From positions 1 to 36,118 of the forward strand of contig JBBQHX010000009.1 in the NCBI GenBank assembly GCA_038324385.1: DNA of 36,118 nucleotides. Reading direction: 5' to 3'. The translations under genes were made by a program, and so were the position numbers. Below, piece by piece: positions 1 through 8,903 of this stretch. Origin of the DNA: JBBQHX01 sp038324385 (lineage in GTDB: Bacteria > Gemmatimonadota > Gemmatimonadetes > Gemmatimonadales > Gemmatimonadaceae). The first letter of the stretch is position 1, and each line of letters begins with the position of its first letter. The notes beneath the pieces are model-generated. The model ran no database searches, was not told the origin of the DNA, and was given only the letters and a program-made list of their open reading frames with translations.

Positions 1-186
1 CGTAAACGATTCATCGGAGAGATCACCGGCGTGACAGACCCCGCCGCACGCGTGCATGGAACCACCGGCGCCCACGTCGCCGCGCTGATGCGCGGCGCGC
101 GGCTCTTCCGCGTGCACGACGTCGCGGCGGCGCGCGAGTCGCTGGACGTGGCCTGGGCGATTCTGCAGGCGGAGCGCGGCTCGTGA
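1..186 (+). CDS. folP: Dihydropteroate synthase, C-terminal end (partial)
   Basis: Only the last 61 codons are present; the 5' part lies outside the window. The reading frame opens with RKRFIGEITG and ends with GARLFRVHDVAAARESLDVA, matching the end of dihydropteroate synthase, where the Arg-Val-His-Asp stretch closes the TIM barrel near the pterin and phosphate site. The enzyme joins p-aminobenzoate to the pterin pyrophosphate in folate synthesis in the cytoplasm. The stop overlaps the GTG start of dacA by GTGA, so the two are probably translationally coupled. The folP-dacA order is common in bacteria and supports both calls. Confidence 0.85.
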   Translation, partial: RKRFIGEITGVTDPAARVHGTTGAHVAALMRGARLFRVHDVAAARESLDVAWAILQAERGS

Positions 187-983
187 GCTGGCTGGATCAG
201 TTCCGCTTCCTGTCGGTCGGCTGGAAGGACGCGCTCGAGATCGCGATCGTCGCCTACGTGATCTATCGCGCGCTTCTGCTGATTCACGGCACGCGTGCGG
301 TCCAGATGCTGGCCGGCATCGTGGTGATCGTCGTCGTCTACGTGGTCGCGTGGATGGCGAAGCTGAACATGATCCTCCAGCTACTGACGGGATCGTTCCA
401 GTTCGCGGCGATCGCGGCGGTGGTGATCTTTCAGCCGGAGATTCGTGCGGCGTTGGCGCATCTGGGGCAGTCGCGGGTGACGCGGCTTTTCCGCAAGCTC
501 GAACAGTCGGAGGTCGCCGAGGAGATCGCGACCGCGATCGAACGTCTCAGCCGTTCGGGAATCGGTGCGATCATCGCGATCGAGCGTGAGGTCGGACTTG
601 GCGAGTACGTGCAGAGCGGGTCGGAGCAGCAGGCCAAGGTCAACGCCGACGTGCTGGCGACGATCTTCACGCCTTACTCCCCGCTGCACGACGGCGCGGT
701 GATCATCCGTGGCGACACGATCATCGGCGCCGGGTGCATCCTGCCGCTGTCGCAGCAGCAGATCGACGATCGCTCGCTGGGGACACGGCATCGCGCCGCA
801 CTCGGCCTGACGGAAGAGACCGACGCCCTGGTATTCGTCGTGTCCGAGGAGACGGCGACCATCTCGGTGGCGCAGCTCGGGCGGCTGGACCGCTCGCTCA
901 ACGCCGGCCACGTGCGCGACCTGCTCGTGGGGCGCGTGCGCCGGCCGACTACCGAGCACGCGGTCGTCGAGATGCCTGCCTGA
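183..983 (+). CDS. dacA: Diadenylate cyclase, CdaA/DacA type
   Basis: A 266-residue membrane protein that should make cyclic di-AMP from two ATP. Three hydrophobic segments lie at about residues 18-35, 41-58 and 72-84, followed by a DisA_N cyclase domain. The two catalytic signatures are visible: the DGA box (residues 170-172, in HDGAVIIRGD) and the RHR box (202-204, in GTRHRAALG). Length and order match CdaA (about 270 residues). The GTG start overlaps the folP stop. Known roles of c-di-AMP are osmolyte balance and cell-wall homeostasis; nothing in the sequence shows which applies here. No regulatory CdaR-like gene (YbbR repeats) follows; the next gene is a DUF2723 protein. Confidence 0.95.
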   Translation: MSWLDQFRFLSVGWKDALEIAIVAYVIYRALLLIHGTRAVQMLAGIVVIVVVYVVAWMAKLNMILQLLTGSFQFAAIAAVVIFQPEIRAALAHLGQSRVTRLFRKLEQSEVAEEIATAIERLSRSGIGAIIAIEREVGLGEYVQSGSEQQAKVNADVLATIFTPYSPLHDGAVIIRGDTIIGAGCILPLSQQQIDDRSLGTRHRAALGLTEETDALVFVVSEETATISVAQLGRLDRSLNAGHVRDLLVGRVRRPTTEHAVVEMPA

Positions 984-991
984 CGCCAGTC

Positions 992-3058
992 ATGCGCGCC
1001 GCCGTCGTCACCGGCCTCACGCTGGCGGCGCTGTATCTCGCCACGCTGGCGCCTGACGTCGCACTCTGGGATGCCGGCGAGTTCTCGGCCGCCGCGGCGA
1101 GCTATGGCATCCCGCATCCGCCGGGAACCCCCCTCTACGTCACGGTCGCCCGCGCCTGGGACGCACTGCTGCCGGGTGTCTCTCCGGCTATCGCGACCAA
1201 CCTGCTGTCGGCGGTGACGACGGCGCTGGCCTTCGCGCTGCTGGCGGCCCTCGTGGCGCGCTGGATGGGGGCCGCGCGCTATGGGGTCGCCGCCGCGGTG
1301 TGCGCGGGCGCGTTCGCCAGCGTGTGGCGTATCGCGGTCGAGGCGGAGGTGTACGGGCCCGCGCTGCTCCTCGCCATGGCGACCCTCCATGCGGGGGACC
1401 GCGCGGGAGCGGAACCCGACGCGCGCGTGCGCCGCCGCTGGCTCGCCCTCGTGGCGTATTTGATCGTGCTCGCGGTGCCGCTGCACCTGACGAGTCTGCT
1501 CGCCGCGCCCGCGGCAATCGTCCTGGCGGTGTGGATCGACCCGCCCGGCCGGGCCAGCCATGCCACGGGTCGGATCGACGCCAGGGCGGCGTTGCTACTC
1601 GGCGGGACCTTGATGGCGACGGTTGGTGTGGCGCGGTTGAGCGCGGTGCTGGCGGGCATCGGATTCGCGCTGGTGGTCGTGGGCGGGCTCGCGATGGGCC
1701 GGCCGGCGGAGAACGGGAACGCGTCGGATCCGGCGGCGAGGCGTACGTCGGCGCCCCGGCGTGCGGCCGTACTCGTCGCCGCCGCGATGGTGATCGCCGC
1801 GAGCGCCCTCGTGGTAATCCCCGCCCGTGCGCGGCACGATCCTCCGCTCAACCAGGGAAACGGGGCGACCGTGGTCGCGGCGGCGGCGATCGTCGTGCGG
1901 GAGCAGTATCAGGCAGCGGGGCTCTGGCCGCGTCAGGCACCGCCGTGGCTGCAGATCGGCAACCTGTTCGAGTGGGCCGACTGGCAGGTGGCGGGCGCGC
2001 TGGGCCCCGGCCCCCAGCCAACCCTCGGTCGAACGACGGTCACGTTGCTATTCGCCGCCCTGGGCGGATTCGGGGCCGTCGCCCACCTGCGCCGCGACCG
2101 GCGCTCGTTCGGCGCGCTGCTCCTCCTGCTCGTCTGCGGCGGTCCCGGCGCGGTCGCCTATCTCAACCTGCGCGCGGGACCCAGCTTCGGCGTCGGGGTG
2201 TTGCCGGACGACGCGCCGCACGAGGCGCGTGAACGGGACTACTTCTTCCTTCTCGGCTTCACGGCCTGGGGCGCATGGGCCGGCGTCGGCGCGATGGCCC
2301 TCCGCGACCGGACCAGTCGCCGCGCGTTTCGCGCCGCCTGGCTGGCCGTTCCGGCTGTGCCGATCGTGGCGAACGCGCCCGTGGTCTGGCGGTCGGACGC
2401 CGATGCGGCGGTGGCGGGCGATCTGGCGACGCTCCTCCTCGAATCGGCGCCGCCGCGGGCAGTGTTGCTTGCCCGCGGCGATAACGATACCTACCCGCTG
2501 TGGTACCAGCAGATCGCCGAAGAGCGGCGACCGGACGTCGTCGTTGTCCCTGTCGCGCTTCTCCCGAGCGAGTGGTACCGGGCCGAACTGCGGCGGCGTC
2601 ATGGTCTGGAGGCGGGCGCGGTCTGGCGTGGAACGTCGACCGCGCTCCTCACGCTGGCTCACAGCGCCACGGCCGGTGGGCGCGTCGTCGCCCAAACGCC
2701 GATGATGCCGCGCGCTCTGTGGCCGGAAGCGGGCGCCCGTTGGCGATGGCACGGGCTGGTCCGAGTCCGCACGTCACCGGGCGCCCGTGACGCGCGGTCA
2801 CCGGAGGTATCCACTGAACCAGCGATCGCTCCAACCACGGTTTCCAGCGCCGCCGCCCTTGAGATCGAGTGGCGGTTGCGCCGCCAGGGCGCCGCTTCCG
2901 ACGCGCGCGCCAGCCTGGCCGGCGATCCCCTCCGTCCGACGGTCGACGCGACCGCGCGCCAGTTGCGCAAGTTGCTGCTATGCGCTGGCTTGGAGACGGG
3001 TCGGTGGCGTCCGCCGCCCGGGGCGCCGTTACTTGCTCCCGGGTGCGTGCCGCCGTAA
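992..3058 (+). CDS. DUF2723 multi-pass membrane protein (GT-C / O-mannosyltransferase-like)
   Basis: A 688-residue integral membrane protein. The N-terminus carries the DUF2723 signature: a first helix, then WDAGEF (residues 26-31) and GIPHPPGTPLY (39-49). The acidic pair in the first loop resembles the catalytic Asp/Glu of GT-C protein O-mannosyltransferases, so transfer of a lipid-linked sugar is possible but not shown. Many hydrophobic stretches follow, and the last third is soluble, with segments such as LLARGDNDTYPLWY that recall related Bacteroidetes and Gemmatimonadota proteins. The ATG at 992, nine bases after the dacA stop, is chosen because the first helix and motif start right after it; an upstream in-frame ATG would lie deep inside dacA. 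Confidence 0.8.
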   Translation: MRAAVVTGLTLAALYLATLAPDVALWDAGEFSAAAASYGIPHPPGTPLYVTVARAWDALLPGVSPAIATNLLSAVTTALAFALLAALVARWMGAARYGVAAAVCAGAFASVWRIAVEAEVYGPALLLAMATLHAGDRAGAEPDARVRRRWLALVAYLIVLAVPLHLTSLLAAPAAIVLAVWIDPPGRASHATGRIDARAALLLGGTLMATVGVARLSAVLAGIGFALVVVGGLAMGRPAENGNASDPAARRTSAPRRAAVLVAAAMVIAASALVVIPARARHDPPLNQGNGATVVAAAAIVVREQYQAAGLWPRQAPPWLQIGNLFEWADWQVAGALGPGPQPTLGRTTVTLLFAALGGFGAVAHLRRDRRSFGALLLLLVCGGPGAVAYLNLRAGPSFGVGVLPDDAPHEARERDYFFLLGFTAWGAWAGVGAMALRDRTSRRAFRAAWLAVPAVPIVANAPVVWRSDADAAVAGDLATLLLESAPPRAVLLARGDNDTYPLWYQQIAEERRPDVVVVPVALLPSEWYRAELRRRHGLEAGAVWRGTSTALLTLAHSATAGGRVVAQTPMMPRALWPEAGARWRWHGLVRVRTSPGARDARSPEVSTEPAIAPTTVSSAAALEIEWRLRRQGAASDARASLAGDPLRPTVDATARQLRKLLLCAGLETGRWRPPPGAPLLAPGCVPP

Positions 3059-3069
3059 TCTTCAATGCT

Positions 3070-3753
3070 ATGCTCTTTTCGGACGTGGCGCAGCGAGTGG
3101 CCGAGATACGTGGCCGGATCAGCGATGCCGTATCCCGGGGCGGGCATGGTCAGGACGTCCGCATCGTCGCGGTAACGAAGACGCACGGCCCTGAGGCCGT
3201 TCGAGCCGCCCACGCGGCTGGCCTCGCCGACGTCGGGGAGAATCGGGTGCAGGAAGCGGTGGAAAAGCGGGCGGCGACGATCGACGTACCGGTGCGCTGG
3301 CATCTCATTGGCCACCTGCAGAGCAACAAGGCTCGCTTCCTTGGCGATTTCGACCTCGTGCACTCGGTCGATCGCATGCGCATCGCCGATGCGATCGACG
3401 CGTGGGGTCGTGGGCGTGGCGAGCCAATGGACGTGTTGATCCAGGTCAACGTGAGCGGCGAATCCACCAAGGGCGGGTTCGAGCCGGCGACGATGGCGGC
3501 GGAGGCGGATCGGCTGGCCGGATATGCAGGGCTGCGGCTGCGCGGCGTGATGACGATGGCGCCGTGGGGCGCCGCCGAGGGGGAGCTGCGCGCCGTGTTT
3601 GGCGCGGCTCGTGAGGTGGGGGCGATGCTGCGCGCGGCGGGGCATCCGGCGGAGGCGTTGTCGATGGGGATGTCGGGGGATTACGAGGTGGCGGTCGAGG
3701 AAGGGGCGACGCTCGTCCGGCTCGGCACCATCCTGTTCGGAGTGAGGGCCTGA
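3070..3753 (+). CDS. YggS/PROSC-family pyridoxal-phosphate homeostasis protein
   Basis: A 227-residue single-domain PLP-binding barrel protein, the normal size for the family. It contains IVAVTKTHG with the expected PLP-binding lysine (Lys37), then VGENRVQE, WHLIGHLQSNKAR, VHSVDR, and near the end LSMGMSGDYEVAVEEGATLV with the phosphate-binding Ser/Gly region and a final LVRLGTILFG. The family has no known catalytic activity and buffers free PLP and amino/keto-acid pools. The ATG at 3070 is used; an in-frame GTG at 3043 would add nine residues and overlap the previous gene. In many bacteria this gene sits near divIVA and cell-division genes, as it does here. Confidence 0.93.
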   Translation: MLFSDVAQRVAEIRGRISDAVSRGGHGQDVRIVAVTKTHGPEAVRAAHAAGLADVGENRVQEAVEKRAATIDVPVRWHLIGHLQSNKARFLGDFDLVHSVDRMRIADAIDAWGRGRGEPMDVLIQVNVSGESTKGGFEPATMAAEADRLAGYAGLRLRGVMTMAPWGAAEGELRAVFGAAREVGAMLRAAGHPAEALSMGMSGDYEVAVEEGATLVRLGTILFGVRA

Positions 3754-3755
3754 CG

Positions 3756-4346
3756 ATGGATGGAGCGTTCCATCTTACGCCGCTGGATGTTCGGCGGTAC
3801 GACTTCGGCTCCGCGCTTCGCGGGTACGACAAGACGCGCGTGGACCAGTTCCGCGAGCAGGTCGCCGACGAGCTCGAGCGCCTGACGCGGGCCAATCAGG
3901 AGCTGGAGAGCAAGGCCCGCAATTTCGCCGAGCAGTTGAAGTCGTTCCGCGAGCGGGATAAGGCGATCAACGACGCGCTCGTTTCGGCGCAGCAGTTGCG
4001 ATCGGAGATGCGTGAGCAGGCCGATCGCGAGTCGCAGCTGACGCTGCGCGAGGCACGTGCCGAAGGCGACCGACTCGTCGATGCCGCGCGCTCCGAGATC
4101 CGGAAGCTCGAGGACGAGATCGCCGCGCTCACGCGCACGCGCCGTGCGTTTGCGTCGCACCTGCGCTCCATCCTCGAACGGCAGCTCGCCGAGCTGGATT
4201 CTTCCGACGGCGCGCTCCCACCGGGCGAGTTCGAGCCGTTCGGCGATCCATCGGCGCTGCGCCCGCATGAGCCGACGCGCGCGTTGAGCCCGACGCCCGC
4301 GTGGCTCACCGCCGTTCCGGCGCCGCCCGCGACGCCGGCCGAGTGA
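3756..4346 (+). CDS. DivIVA-domain coiled-coil protein
   Basis: A 196-residue protein starting two bases after the previous stop. The N-terminus LTPLDVRRYDFGSALRGYDK followed by VDQFREQVADELERL is a DivIVA lipid-binding domain (FRGYDxxxVDxFL pattern). Residues about 30-145 are a charged heptad-rich coiled coil, and the last 40 residues are Pro/Ala-rich and likely disordered. DivIVA proteins bind curved membrane at poles and division sites and recruit wall-growth or polarity factors. The pairing with a YggS-family gene upstream is the usual context. Which partner it recruits here cannot be read from the sequence; the MglA/MglB polarity genes further down are candidates by inference only. Confidence 0.88.
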   Translation: MDGAFHLTPLDVRRYDFGSALRGYDKTRVDQFREQVADELERLTRANQELESKARNFAEQLKSFRERDKAINDALVSAQQLRSEMREQADRESQLTLREARAEGDRLVDAARSEIRKLEDEIAALTRTRRAFASHLRSILERQLAELDSSDGALPPGEFEPFGDPSALRPHEPTRALSPTPAWLTAVPAPPATPAE

Positions 4347-4351
4347 CGACC

Positions 4352-5230
4352 ATGACCGGGTGGCCGCCGGCCGCCGGCACGTTGTCCGCCGCGCCAGCGG
4401 TCGAACCGTGGGCACATGTGCGCGCGCACGTCGAGGCCGCGGCCGATGTCGTCCGCGTGCGCTGGAGCACCGTTCCGGAGGTCGCGCTCATTCTCGGGAC
4501 GGGGCTCGGCGCGCTCGCCGAGCAGATCGACCTCGACGTGGCGATCGACTATGCCGACATCCCGGGCTTTCCCGTGTCGACAGTGGAGTCGCACCACGGG
4601 CGGCTGCTCTGCGGGCGTCTCGGCGGCCGCGCGGTGGTCGCGCTCCAGGGGCGGGCGCACCGCTACGAAGGTTACACGCTCCAGCAGGCCACCTTTCCCG
4701 TGCGCGTGCTGCGCGCCCTCGGCGCGTCGACGCTGGTGGTGTCGAACGCGTCAGGCGGGATGCATCCGCTCTGGTCGCCGGGCGATCTGATGCTGATCGC
4801 CGATCACATCAACCTCCTCGGTGACAGTCCCCTCGTCGGCCCCAATGATGACGCCCTCGGTCCACGCTTCCCGGACATGAGCGAGGCGTACGCGGCCGAT
4901 CTGCGAGCGCTGGCGCGATCGGTGGCCGCGGAGGAGGGGATCGCGCTGCGCGAGGGCGTCTACGTCGCGGTGCCGGGACCGAACCTCGAGACGCGCGCCG
5001 AGTACCGGATGCTCCGGACGCTCGGCGCCGACGTGGTGGGGATGTCGACCGTTCCGGAGGTCACGGTCGCCGTGCACGGCGGGATGCGCGTTCTCGGCGT
5101 CTCGATCATCACCGACGCCTGTCTTCCGGACGCGCTGGAAACGGCGTCCATCGAGCAGATCCTGGCGACGGCGCGCGGCGCCGAGCCCAAGCTGGCCGCC
5201 CTCGTGCGCGGCGTTCTGGAGCGCCTGTGA
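4352..5230 (+). CDS. Purine nucleoside phosphorylase, trimeric PNP/MTAP family, unusual specificity residues
   Basis: A 292-residue enzyme that should split purine nucleosides with phosphate. Family blocks are in order: LILGTGLG (47-53), ESHHGRL (79-85), GRAHRYEGY (100-108), SNASGGMHPLWSPGDLMLIA (131-150), VPGPNLETRAEYR (207-219) and GMSTVPEV (230-237). Glu213 matches the purine-binding Glu201 of human PNP. Asp255 (IITD) stands where PNPs specific for 6-oxopurines have Asn243, and Ile267 stands near the position of His257; both resemble methylthioadenosine phosphorylase. The enzyme may therefore prefer adenosine or MTA. The ATG at 4352 is used; a GTG at 4343 overlapping the divIVA stop is also possible. 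It overlaps ileS by four bases. Confidence 0.88.
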   Translation: MTGWPPAAGTLSAAPAVEPWAHVRAHVEAAADVVRVRWSTVPEVALILGTGLGALAEQIDLDVAIDYADIPGFPVSTVESHHGRLLCGRLGGRAVVALQGRAHRYEGYTLQQATFPVRVLRALGASTLVVSNASGGMHPLWSPGDLMLIADHINLLGDSPLVGPNDDALGPRFPDMSEAYAADLRALARSVAAEEGIALREGVYVAVPGPNLETRAEYRMLRTLGADVVGMSTVPEVTVAVHGGMRVLGVSIITDACLPDALETASIEQILATARGAEPKLAALVRGVLERL

Positions 5231-8200
5231 CGGCACCAGCGGAGACGCGGCGTTATGCGCCGCTTCCGGCCGATCGGCCGGCCGACGAGGTCGAACGCGA
5301 ACTGCTGGCGCGGTGGGCGCGCGAGGGGTTGTTCGCGCGCGTCCAGCGCGAGCGTGAGGGGCACCCGGAGTGGGTGTTCTTCGAGGGACCGCCGACGGCG
5401 AACGGCAAGCCGGGGATCCATCACGTATTCGCGCGAACGCTCAAGGACCTCTTCTGCCGGCACCGGGCGATGCAGGGGTTCCACGTCACGCGGAAGGCGG
5501 GGTGGGATACGCACGGGCTCCCGGTGGAAATCGAGGTCGAGAAGCGGCTCGGGATCAGCGGCAAGCAGGACATCGAGCGGATCGGGGTCGCCGAGTTCAA
5601 CCGGCAGTGCCGCGAGAGCGTCTGGACGTACCGGGAGGATTGGGAGAAGCTCAGCGGCCGCATCGGCTACTGGCTCGACTACGAGCGTCCGTACGCGACC
5701 TACACCAACGACTACGTCGAGAGCGTCTGGTGGGCGCTCAAGACGTTGTATGACCGGTCGTATCTCTATCGCGGGCACAAGATTCTCCCCTACTGCGCGC
5801 GATGCGGGACATCGCTGTCGTCGCACGAAGTGGCGCAGGGGTATGAGGACGTCGAGGATCCGAGCCTGTTTGTCGCCCTCGATCTGCTCGAGCTCCCGTC
5901 GGGCGCGGTGGCGCAGCGTGCGGATGGTCGCAGCTCGCGCCGCATCCTCGTCTGGACGACGACGCCATGGACGCTCGTGTCGAATGTCGCGCTGGCCGTG
6001 CATCCCGAGCTTGCCTACGTGGAGGTGCGCCGCCGCGGTCGCGATGAGCCGGCGATGATTCTGGCCGAGGCCCGGCTCGGCGGCGCGTTAGGTGAGGACT
6101 GGGCAGATCGCTGGGAGCGCGTGGGCACGATGAGCGGCGCCGAGCTTGTCGGCGGGCGCTATCGGCGTCCGATCGACTGGTTGGAGTATCCGTCCGGGCA
6201 ACACGAGATCATTGTCGGCGAGCGGTTCGTCTCGGCCGATGACGGCAGCGGCGTGGTGCACATGGCGCCCGCGTTCGGCGCCGACGACTACGCGGCCGGG
6301 CAGCGTCACGGGCTCTCGTTCCTCCAGCCTGTGGACGCACGCGGCCGGTTCCCCGAGTCGCTGCCGGAGGTGGGCGGGCGGTTCGTCAAGGACGCCGACG
6401 ACACGCTGATCGACTATCTGAAGCGCACGGGCACGCATTTCCGGTCCGGGCGATCGCTGCACAGTTATCCGCACTGCTGGCGGTGCCGCACGCCGCTGCT
6501 GTACTACGCGCGCGAATCCTGGTTCGTCCGGACGACGGCGTACAAGGATGAGATGCTCGCCCGCACGGCGCAGGTGACGTGGGTGCCTGACGAGATCGGT
6601 ACCGGACGGTTCGGCGAGTGGCTGTCGAACAACATCGACTGGGCCGTGTCGCGCGACCGGTTCTGGGGCACGCCGTTGCCCGTCTGGGTGAACGACGAGG
6701 ATCCGGAAGAGATCGAGGTGGTGGGGAGTTACGCCGAGCTCGGCGCGAAGGTGGGCACGGCGCTGCCTGACGACTTCGACCCGCACAAGCCGTTCGTCGA
6801 CGAGTATAGCTGGCCGGCGGCGTCGGGGCGGGGCACGATGCGCCGCGTCCCGCAGGTCATCGACGCCTGGTTCGACTCGGGGTCGATGCCGTTCGCGCAG
6901 TGGCACTACCCGTTCGAGAATCAGGACGTCGTCGCGCGCCATTACCCCGCCGATTTCATCGCCGAAGGGCTCGATCAGACGCGCGGCTGGTTCTACTCGC
7001 TGCTGGCGATCGCGACCGGGCTCGGCGACGCGCTGCCGAACAACGGGTCGTCAGGCGCGGCCGCCGGCGCGGCGCCCTATCGCGCCGTGCTCGTGAACAA
7101 CCTCGTGCTCGACGCGGCGGGGCAGAAGATGTCCAAGAGCCGCGGCAACGTGGTCGATCCGTGGGCCGTGATCGAGCGGCACGGAGTCGACGCGGTGCGG
7201 TTGTTCTTCATGGCATCGAGCCAGGTCTGGATGCCGAAGGCGTTCGATGAGGCGACGATCCGTGAGACCGCGGGGCGGTTTCTGGTGACGCTGAAGAACG
7301 TCTACAGCGGCATCTTCGTGCTGTACGCGAATTTCGGTTGGGCGCCCTCGGCCGATGATCCCGCGGTAGCGGACCGCCCGGAGCTGGACCGGTGGATCCT
7401 CTCGCGCCTCGCGGCGGTAGAAGCAGAGGCCGATGCGTTGCTGACGCGTTTCGACGCGACCAACGCGGCGCGGCTGCTCATGAGCTTCGTCGTCGACGAT
7501 CTGTCGAACTGGTACGTGCGACTGTCGCGCGATCGGTTCTACGAGGTCGACGGTGCCGACAACCGTGCGGCGTTCGCCACCCTGCACGAGACGCTCGTCA
7601 CGGTCTGCCGGCTGCTGGCGCCGCTGGCGCCCTTCGTCAGCGACTGGATGCATCGAGAACTGACGGGTGAGTCGGTGCACGTGGCGCCTTACGTGCGCGC
7701 GGAGCCCGCCGCGCGGGATGAGACGCTGGAGGCTGCGATGGGCGAGGTGCGCGAGCTCGTGACGTTGGGCCGCGCGGCGCGGGAGGAAGCATCGATCAAG
7801 GTGCGGCAGCCGCTGGAGCGGCTGGTGTGCGTGGTCGCGAGCGGCGCCCCGCGGAGCGCCACGGAAGCGCTGGCCGGTCTGATCGCGTCGCAGCTCAACG
7901 TGAAGCAGATCGAGTTTGCCGGCACGGCCAACGAGCTCGTGACGCTCGAGGCGAAGGCGAACTTCCGGAGTCTGGGGAAGCGGTTCGGGAAGCAGACGCC
8001 GCTGGCGGCCGCCGCCGTCGAGGCGCTGCTGCCGGCGGCGCTGCACCAGCTCGAGCAGGGCGGCTCGACCACGATTTCGCTGGAGGGCGCCTCACACGAG
8101 GTGTTCGCCGACGACGTCCAGATCGTCCGTCGGGCGAGCGGGGCGCTGGTCGTGCAAGAAGGTGGGGGCCGCTTCGCGGCGATCGACCCGACCGTTACGC

Positions 8201-8478
8201 CGGCCCTGCGCGCCGAGGGGATCGCGCGCGAGCTCGTCAGTCGCGTGCAGCGGCTTCGCAAGGAATCCGGGCTCGCCGTGAGCGACCGGATTCGCCTGTG
8301 GGTTGGCGGTGACGCGGTCGTGCGCGAGAGCGTCACGACCCATACGCGCTGGATCATGACCGAAACGCTGGCGCTCGAGCTTCTCGAGACCGAACCAGCC
8401 GCGAGCGATACGATCGCGCGAGCGACGGTGGAGTTGGACGACGCCACCGCCGCGCTTGCGCTCACCCGGGATACCTGA
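5227..8478 (+). CDS. ileS: Isoleucyl-tRNA synthetase, long type-2 form
   Basis: A 1083-residue class I synthetase that charges tRNA-Ile in the cytoplasm. The HIGH region reads PPTANGKPGIHH (55-66), with the degenerate GIHH form typical of type-2 bacterial and eukaryote-like IleRS. The KMSKS loop is exact at residues 634-638. A CARCG knuckle and the CP1 editing insertion lie between them, followed by an anticodon-binding domain with LSNWYVRLSRDRF. No C-terminal zinc finger is seen, which also fits type 2. Known type-2 enzymes are often insensitive to mupirocin; resistance here is inference. The GTG start overlaps the stop of the phosphorylase by GTGA, and dksA-like starts two bases after its stop. 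Confidence 0.96.
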   Translation: MTAPAETRRYAPLPADRPADEVERELLARWAREGLFARVQREREGHPEWVFFEGPPTANGKPGIHHVFARTLKDLFCRHRAMQGFHVTRKAGWDTHGLPVEIEVEKRLGISGKQDIERIGVAEFNRQCRESVWTYREDWEKLSGRIGYWLDYERPYATYTNDYVESVWWALKTLYDRSYLYRGHKILPYCARCGTSLSSHEVAQGYEDVEDPSLFVALDLLELPSGAVAQRADGRSSRRILVWTTTPWTLVSNVALAVHPELAYVEVRRRGRDEPAMILAEARLGGALGEDWADRWERVGTMSGAELVGGRYRRPIDWLEYPSGQHEIIVGERFVSADDGSGVVHMAPAFGADDYAAGQRHGLSFLQPVDARGRFPESLPEVGGRFVKDADDTLIDYLKRTGTHFRSGRSLHSYPHCWRCRTPLLYYARESWFVRTTAYKDEMLARTAQVTWVPDEIGTGRFGEWLSNNIDWAVSRDRFWGTPLPVWVNDEDPEEIEVVGSYAELGAKVGTALPDDFDPHKPFVDEYSWPAASGRGTMRRVPQVIDAWFDSGSMPFAQWHYPFENQDVVARHYPADFIAEGLDQTRGWFYSLLAIATGLGDALPNNGSSGAAAGAAPYRAVLVNNLVLDAAGQKMSKSRGNVVDPWAVIERHGVDAVRLFFMASSQVWMPKAFDEATIRETAGRFLVTLKNVYSGIFVLYANFGWAPSADDPAVADRPELDRWILSRLAAVEAEADALLTRFDATNAARLLMSFVVDDLSNWYVRLSRDRFYEVDGADNRAAFATLHETLVTVCRLLAPLAPFVSDWMHRELTGESVHVAPYVRAEPAARDETLEAAMGEVRELVTLGRAAREEASIKVRQPLERLVCVVASGAPRSATEALAGLIASQLNVKQIEFAGTANELVTLEAKANFRSLGKRFGKQTPLAAAAVEALLPAALHQLEQGGSTTISLEGASHEVFADDVQIVRRASGALVVQEGGGRFAAIDPTVTPALRAEGIARELVSRVQRLRKESGLAVSDRIRLWVGGDAVVRESVTTHTRWIMTETLALELLETEPAASDTIARATVELDDATAALALTRDT

Positions 8479-8480
8479 GC

Positions 8481-8903
8481 ATGCCGACATCGAGTGGACC
8501 CAAGAAGCCCAAGGCGATGACCAAGAAGATGCTGGCGCACTTCGAAAAGCGACTTCTCGACGAGCGCCGCCGCGTCATGAAGGAGTTGGGTCATCACGAC
8601 GAGACCTACGGCTCGACCCCGCTTTACGCGGAGGATGACCTGAGCTCGTATTCGTTCCACATGGCCGATCAAGGCACCGACGCCAGCGAGCGCGAGAAGG
8701 CGTTCCTGTTCGCCAGCCAGGAGGGACGATTCCTCTGGCACATCGACCAGGCGTTGCGTCGGCTGTACAAGAGCCCGGCGACGTTCGGCAAGTGTCAGTC
8801 GTGTGGCGAGGACATCGTCTTCGATCGGCTCGATGCGCTGCCGCACGCGCGATACTGCTTCAACTGCAAGCAGCGCGAGGAAGATGCAAAAAAACAGGGG
8901 TGA
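8481..8903 (+). CDS. TraR/DksA-family zinc-finger protein
   Basis: A 140-residue protein with a basic N-terminus, a helical region (about 14-100) and a C4 zinc finger (Cys105, Cys108, Cys126, Cys129; KCQSCGEDI...CFNCK). DksA-type proteins insert a coiled coil in the secondary channel of RNA polymerase and work with ppGpp; smaller relatives have other roles. The acidic tip expected in DksA is not clearly identifiable, so the exact function is left open. Placement just before lspA and after ileS is frequent in several phyla and suggests a conserved ileS-dksA-lspA operon. The last residues overlap the lspA start by 20 bases. Confidence 0.88.
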   Translation: MPTSSGPKKPKAMTKKMLAHFEKRLLDERRRVMKELGHHDETYGSTPLYAEDDLSSYSFHMADQGTDASEREKAFLFASQEGRFLWHIDQALRRLYKSPATFGKCQSCGEDIVFDRLDALPHARYCFNCKQREEDAKKQG

